Assembly: GCA_963576725.1 (NCBI GenBank)
Contig: OY755240.1
Span: 61,814,633 to 61,878,632, forward strand
DNA length: 64,000 bases
Reading direction: 5' to 3'
From: Azorinus chamasolen
Taxonomy: Eukaryota > Mollusca > Bivalvia > Cardiida > Solecurtidae
Of this stretch, positions 58,264-64,000 are shown in pieces; the stretch's first letter is position 1, and the number at the start of each line of letters is the position of its first letter. The translations under genes were made by a program, and so were the position numbers. The notes under the pieces are model-generated. The model was given only the letters and a program-made list of their open reading frames with translations. It was not told the origin of the DNA and made no database searches.

Positions 58264-58456
58264 CAGTAAAACCCCTCTTAACCCTACTTCTAGTAGATAA
58301 GAATTTAAATACGTTTTAGGCAGGTGACTGCTTAATGCAGGGTGAAAGTCATGCCGAAAGCTTTCTGCATGATTTTCATCCTGCATTAAGCTGCCACCTG
58401 TCTCCAAGACTGATATTTATACTGAATTTAACGTCTGGTTTAGAGGGGTTTTACCG
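58264..58456 (+). mobile_element. D4 pogo-type MITE in L unit 3
   Basis: This is the duplicate of 56062-56254, displaced by exactly 2202 bp. Confidence 0.88.
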
Positions 58457-61400
58457 TACCTGTATTTTTGAAATTCTATTTCTTTCATACCAGATCTTAG
58501 CAACAACGTCGCATGACCATTGATAAAATACATCAGGAAATATTGTAATGTCGCAATGGAATCGAATTTCTGCATTTGAATTTCCGTTCTACCCCAGAAA
58601 TAATACCATTGATGTTCGATATTTCACAGTAGTTCACACAATGTTGACAGTGTATCGAAATATCAACCGTGGCTGTTATAATCAAATAATTCTTTTCGGT
58701 TATGTGTCCATTTCATGTACCTCCAACAATTCTATAATGTTCTGCAAAAATCTAACAATTATGTTACTTTGGTCTACCTAAAGTTTATTAAATCGCTGAA
58801 TGTTTCAAATGGGCTATTCCAAAATTCAAACAAGTCAAGCTAAAATGAGCTTATTGTTAATATTTATGGACTTTCCAAACAAAAGTGTAACGTTACAAAC
58901 AGTGCAGATCCTGATTAGAGGTCTCCTCTATGAGCCTTCTTACCTGGGTCTCATCTGTTTGCAAAGGACATAAGTAACTAGGCAAAAAGGGCATTTAACT
59001 CTGAGTCCGACAACCATATATCGAACTTCTGTAAATACCAAAGAAAGAGTATGAGACTTTCAGAATCCGACGACCTTATGTCGGACTTCTGTAGTAAAAA
59101 GACACCATGGAGTTTGAAGAATGGCGTTTGGATTGACAGTAGGTCATTTGTAAAATCTATTCATTTTATGCCTGGAGATTTCATGAAAAATGGGTCTGTA
59201 TAATTTGCATATTAAGTATGTACGTTCACAAGTCGTTGTTGCTTTTCACACCTTTGTAGCGTTTAAATAGAACCATGTAACACTTATATATTGGGACCCA
59301 AGCGGTGGCCGAGGGGAAAGAGCTGCGTCTATGAATCTCTGGGTCCTTGGTTCTAATCCCGTCAAAACCAAATGAAAAAAGATTGTAATATATTTTTTAT
59401 TCTTTATATTTCTGGTATTCTTTTCTCTAAATACATTTTAAAGCAAACAAACTAGAAAACATAAGCATGCCTCTTGAAACTTCCTATGGACTTTTTAAAG
59501 CATTATGCTATATTAACATACAGTCCTGGTGTCAATAGTATGCATTTCGATGAAACTTAGAGGCTGGATCCAGCATTTGTTCTAAGACAACTATGAATTC
59601 GAAAGTACCATGTTCAATTTAAAATTGTCAACTGCTCAATATTTTGTGTATTGCATATATAATTATGTATATTCAATTAGTCTATGCTTTGAATAGTTTT
59701 ATTTTAAAATCGTCAAGCATCTAGGATCCTGATCACAGACCGACACACACAATGTGCAACTGGCAATTAGGTCACGATAACCTGCCTAATATTTGAAAAC
59801 TTAGTTTGTTTCAAAAGGAATTACTGCACAGTTCAAACTGACTGTAAAAATAATCCCCGAGATCTGAACAATAATTACATCATCAAAAACAATAGTTTAA
59901 AAAAGTACAAGTATCTAGACACAGAGCGCAAATCGAAAACGGATTCCTGTTCTATGTTTATTCCAATTTCAATACCTATTGGACATTCATGAACAAAATA
60001 GTTATAATGAAACATGAAAAGTGGAAATCAGTAGCCATTTAAGAAAGTTAAGAAAAAGATCTTTCACTTTCCATTAGCCAACAGAGCAGACCCTGATCAG
60101 ACTACTCCTATAGGAGTCATCAGATCTGGGTCTACTCTGTTTACAAACGCGTGAAAAACATTTATATGAAGGAAATGGTTAAGTGTTCTACATGTAGCAC
60201 ACAGTCTCTCCTCTCTACCAGTTTGTACCTGGGTCTCATCTGTTTGCAAAGGACATAAGTAACTAGGCAAAAAGGGCATTTAACTCTGAGTCCGACAACC
60301 ATATATCGGACTTCTGTAAATACCAAAGAAAGAGTATGAGACTTTCAGAATCCGACGACCTTATGTCGGACTTCTGTAGTAAAAAGACACCATGGAGTTT
60401 GAAGAATGGCGTTTGGATTGACAGTAGGTCATTTGTAAAATCTATTCATTTTATGCCTGGAGATTTCATGAAAAATGGGTCTGTATAATTTGCATATTAA
60501 GTATGTACGTTCACAAGTCGTTGTTGCTTTTCACACCTTTGTAGCGTTTAAATAGAACCATGTAACACTTATATATTGGGACCCAAGCGGTGGCCGAGGG
60601 GAAAGAGCTGCGTCTATGAATCTCTGGGTCCTTGGTTCTAATCCCGTCAAAACCAAATGAAAAAAGATTGTAATATATTTTTTATTCTTTATATTTCTGG
60701 TATTCTTTTCTCTAAATACATTTTAAAGCAAACAAACTAGAAAACATAAGCATGCCTCTTGAAACTTCCTATGGACTTTTTAAAGCATTATGCTATATTA
60801 ACATACAGTCCTGGTGTCAATAGTATGCATTTCGATGAAACTTAGAGGCTGGATCCAGCATTTGTTCTAAGACAACTATGAATTCGAAAGTACCATGTTC
60901 AATTTAAAATTGTCAACTGCTCAATATTTTGTGTATTGCATATATAATTATGTATATTCAATTAGTCTATGCTTTGAATAGTTTTATTTTAAAATCGTCA
61001 AGCATCTAGGATCCTGATCACAGACCGACACACACAATGTGCAACTGGCAATTAGGTCACGATAACCTGCCTAATATTTGAAAACTTAGTTTGTTTCAAA
61101 AGGAATTACTGCACAGTTCAAACTGACTGTAAAAATAATCCCCGAGATCTGAACAATAATTACATCATCAAAAACAATAGTTTAAAAAAGTACAAGTATC
61201 TAGACACAGAGCGCAAATCGAAAACGGATTCCTGTTCTATGTTTATTCCAATTTCAATACCTATTGGACATTCATGAACAAAATAGTTATAATGAAACAT
61301 GAAAAGTGGAAATCAGTAGCCATTTAAGAAAGTTAAGAAAAAGATCTTTCACTTTCCATTAGCCAACAGAGCAGACCCTGATCAGACTACTCCTATAGGA

Positions 61401-62854
61401 GTCATCAGATCTGGGTCTACTCTGTTTACAAACGCGTGAAAAACATTTATATGAAGGAAATGGTTAAGTGTTCTACATGTAGCACACAGTCTCTCCTCTC
61501 TACCAGTTTGTACCTGGGTCTCATCTGTTTGCAAAGGACATAAGTAACTAGGCAAAAAGGGCATTTAACTCTGAGTCCGACAACCATATATCGGACTTCT
61601 GTAAATACCAAAGAAAGAGTATGAGACTTTCAGAATCCGACGACCTTATGTCGGACTTCTGTAGTAAAAAGACACCATGGAGTTTGAAGAATGGCGTTTG
61701 GATTGACAGTAGGTCATTTGTAAAATCTATTCATTTTATGCCTGGAGATTTCATGAAAAATGGGTCTGTATAATTTGCATATTAAGTATGTACGTTCACA
61801 AGTCGTTGTTGCTTTTCACACCTTTGTAGCGTTTAAATAGAACCATGTAACACTTATATATTGGGACCCAAGCGGTGGCCGAGGGGAAAGAGCTGCGTCT
61901 GTGAATCTCTGGGTCCTTGGTTCTAATCCCGTCAAAACCAAATGAAAAAAGATTGTAATATATTTTTTATTCTTTATATTTTTCGGTATTCTTTTTCTCT
62001 AAATACATTTTAAAGCAAACAAACTAGAAAACATAAACATGCCTCTTGAAACTTCCTATGGACTTTTTAAAGCATTATGCTATGTTAACATACAGTCCTG
62101 GTGTCAATAGTATGCATTTCGATGAAACTTAGAGGCTGGATCCAGCATTTGTGCTAGGACAACTATGAATTCGAAAGTACCATGTTCAATTTAAAATTGT
62201 CAACTGCTCAATATTTTGTGTATTGCATATATAATTATGTATATTCAATTAGTCTATGCTTTGAATAGTTTTATTTTAAAATCGTCAAGCATCTAGGATC
62301 CTGATCACAGACCGACACACACAATGTGCAACTGGCAATTAGGTCACGGTAACCTGCATAATATTTGAAAACTTAGTTTGTTTCAAAAGGAATTACTGCA
62401 CAGTTCAAACTGGCTATAAAAAATCCCTGAGATCTGGACAATAATTACATCATCAAAAACAATAGTTTAAAAAAGTACATGTATATAGACGCAGAGCGCA
62501 AATGGAACAGACCCATGTAAGAAACTTGATTCCTGTTCTACATGTATGTTTATTCCAATTTCAATACCTACTGAATATTCATGAACAAAATAGTTATAAT
62601 GAAACATGGAAAGTGAAAGTGGAAATTAGTAGCCATTTAAGAAAGTTAAGAAAAAGATCTTTCAAATTCCATTAGCCAACAGAGCAGACCCTGATTAGAC
62701 GACTCCTATAGGAGTCATCAGATCTGGGTCTACTCTGTTTACACACGCTTGAAAAAACATTTATATGAAGCAAAGGGTTAAGTGTTGTAGCTCCAAGTCT
62801 CTCCTCTCTACCAGTTTGTACAGCTGGATAAGTCAGTTTGGAAACATTTTTGCA

Positions 62855-63300
62855 TACAGCAAGGTGCTTGCTTTGTTATTTTAAAATTTCATTCTGAAGT
62901 TTCATTCTATTTAGTGTTTGAGCCACCAACGCATCCTGTGATACGGTGGTTAGTAGAATGGCGATCGTACGTCATCTTTTAACGCTGTATATAGCAATGT
63001 AGATTGTGATATATACTAATGATAGTCTCTAATAATTCATATTTGAATGAAATTGTACATAACTATTAATCTGTGATACGTATTACACTTAAAGTATATT
63101 GTTGTACAATGATGAGACGCTAATAAAGATTAATATCATGTAAAATGACATATTAAAAAGTGTCTTAAAATGGATACCATATCAGGCCAGGCCTGATATA
63201 AACTGAATAGCAGTGATATTTCATACTCTGATAAAACATCGCAGCAAATGAAATAAAGCTTAATCAAATAATACGGGAAATATAAGACGATCGAAATTAT
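62855..63300. other. Unassigned sequence right of the array
   Basis: A/T-rich sequence with CTAATAAAGATTAATATC near 63119, which could be the 3' end of a retroelement on the + strand, and a small dyad ATATCAGGCCAGGCCTGATA. No coding is seen. Confidence 0.35.
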
Positions 63301-63324
63301 TGACCAGTCGAATTATTTGCACAG

Positions 63325-63990
63325 TAAAATACTCGTTGTTCTTAACATATAAAGCAGGATATGGCAACATTTCTCACTAAAGATTTGGTGGAGAATGAAA
63401 CACGGATCTTATCAACATCATCTAGTTGTGTAAAACGGTTACAGTGATTAACTTCTTTAGCAAAGAGATCTCTTCTCAATTGCATAAGCTGGGCAATGAA
63501 GGATACCATTGGGTTCATCTTCAGTAACATTTATACAGAATGGGCACACGGTCCGTAACTCAAACTGGAAGGTTCATATATCGACCGGTTTCAATATTAA
63601 CCCTTCGCTTGCTATTCGCGTCAATATACCTACCTGTAAATAGTGAAGACCCAGACGAGACAGCTCCTGCAGGAGCTGTCTCATCAGGGTCTGCACTATT
63701 TACAAGTTGATTGTGCAACCAGTGCACTCCACAGCAGTGGTTGCACAGCGAAGTACGTGTACACAGTGAAGATATATGTAATTATACAACAGGGCATGGG
63801 TAAAGAAGGAGAAATGTATTTTAAAATTCAGCAAGCGAAGGGTTAAGAGGTGCAACTCCGTATTTGAATTTCGCAAAAGCTGCTCTGTATGATTGTGGCA
63901 TAATTTCTGTACAATAATCCTTCACGCCATAGAAACGTTTAAACAATCTATAAAATCTCAACTTATTGTGACTATTTCCACTTATACCAA
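63325..63990 (-). pseudogene. LINE ORF2 C-terminus interrupted by a J-type MITE
   Basis: On the minus strand from 63990 the frame reads NKLRFYRLFKRFYGVKDYC, then SYRAAFAKFKYGVAPL, then beyond the MITE NIETGRYMNLPV. After a one-base shift comes ELRTVCPFCINVTEDEP. A second shift leads to RRDLFAKEVNHCNRFTQLDD. The Cys-x-x-Cys cluster and following text match the C-terminal tail of LINE ORF2 proteins common in molluscs. The upstream part continues beyond the window. Confidence 0.78.
63597..63846 (-). mobile_element. J-type TTAA MITE, 250 bp, inside the LINE
   Basis: TTAACCCTTCGCTTGCTATT to GCAAGCGAAGGGTTAA with TTAA on both sides. The hairpin has apex AGCTCCTGCAGGAGCT. It is the same length as the copy at 47270 and in reverse orientation. 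Confidence 0.94.
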
Positions 63991-64000
63991 CTACAGTAAA
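63991..64000 (+). mobile_element. Left end of a D-type MITE at the window edge
   Basis: TACAGTAAA at the last bases is the D terminal repeat with its TA. Only a few bases are visible. Confidence 0.4.

Larger units (their letters stand above)
52912..62854 (+). repeat. 9.9-kb tandem array of 1285-bp (S) and 2202-bp (L) units
   Basis: Using CCTGGGTCTCATCTGTTTGC as the phase mark, units start at 53253 (S), 54538 (L), 56741 (L), 58943 (S), 60228 (S) and 61513 (older, partial). 52912-53252 is a leading partial unit. L units hold about 917 bp more, inserted after ACCAGTTTGTAC, including a D4 MITE and a K element. All units carry a B2-like hairpin (GACTACTCCTATAGGAGTCA), two small hairpins (GTCCGACAACCATATATCGG and GTCCGACGACCTTATGTCGG) and a tRNA-like segment. 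Units 1-5 are almost identical; the last is clearly older. Confidence 0.95.

Noticed and set aside
56005..58781. Identical short frames at 56005/58207, 56133/58335 and 56346/58548
   Set aside because: They are duplicated copies within the L units and lie in D4 MITE or non-coding spacer; identity reflects recent duplication, not coding constraint.
54408..61564. 60-codon minus frame repeated three times in S units
   Set aside because: It spans the S deletion junction and a B2 hairpin arm; it exists only because of that junction.
1..64000. CRISPR array or bacterial operon
   Set aside because: The palindromic repeats are transposon hairpins at irregular spacing, the gene has spliceosomal introns, and LINEs are present.

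Overview
This window looks like nuclear DNA of a bivalve mollusc or a close lophotrochozoan relative. It is AT-rich and has no bacterial-style dense coding. It holds one intron-rich gene with canonical GT-AG splice sites, decayed LINE retrotransposons, Helitron/pearl-like elements with internal tandem repeats and terminal hairpins, and an extraordinary load of short palindromic non-autonomous DNA transposons (MITEs). The bivalve assignment is inferred from the repeat types I recognise; no species is claimed.

One protein-coding gene could be assembled, on the + strand, from six small exons: 3699-3705, 9290-9394, 10673-10823, 12972-13135, 19527-19623 and 23498-23942. Every junction is GT-AG, the phases (1,1,2,1,2) agree across all five junctions, and the spliced frame is open for 322 residues plus stop. 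Three CRE-like motifs lie about 120-150 bp upstream of the start and an AATAAA follows the stop. The protein is basic, with KR-rich patches and short predicted helices; I do not recognise the family.

MITE names used here, after their ends and central hairpin. TTAA-flanked, piggyBac-like families: A (end CCCATTCCCTCATA, hairpin AAACCATTGTGATAAATAGA), B (CCCTTTACTCCATGAATATT, hairpin CAGAGTAGACCCAGATCAGA), B2 (CCCTTTCCCTGTTCTATG, same hairpin as B), C (several end types, hairpin GATGAGACGCCGAGT) and J (CCCTTCGCTTGCTA). TA-flanked, pogo/Tigger-like families: D1 (CAGTAAAACCCCGCTAATGC), D2 (CAGTAGAACCTGTCTTAAGC), D3 (CAGTAAAACCTCTCTATAAC), D4 (CAGTAAAACC then AACCGGAATT) and E (CAGTTGAACTTCGATATCTC). 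Others: F (hairpin ACCAAACCCTATGTTGTGAC), G (hairpin CGAGGGCTTGGTGCAAAACT) and K (half-hairpin type ending in ACAAACAGTGCAGACCC).

Layout. 1-950: MITEs. 950-3080: two Helitron-like tandem-core elements. 3.1-24 kb: the gene, with introns filled by MITEs. 24.5-25.7 kb: another Helitron-like element. 26.4-27.2 kb: the 3' end of a LINE. 27.9-28.3 kb: a minisatellite. 30.8-32.0 kb: a 1.2-kb inverted repeat. 34.4-34.85 kb: a 21-bp minisatellite. 40.8-43.6 kb: a broken LINE with MITEs inside it. 44.2-46.8 kb: three tandem copies of an ~886-bp unit. 48.8-50.3 kb: a Helitron-like element. 52.9-62.85 kb: a 9.9-kb tandem array of 1285- and 2202-bp units, each carrying a tRNA-like box A/box B. 63.3-64 kb: another LINE 3' end split by a MITE.

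Two things stand out. The first is the gene, which is invisible to single-ORF inspection because its longest exon is 445 bp. The second is that several MITE families with different ends and different target sites (TTAA or TA) share the same palindromic apex, GCTCC-NNNN-GGAGC. Several insertions can be dated and checked inside this window because the empty site survives in a paralogous copy or because removing the MITE restores an open LINE frame.
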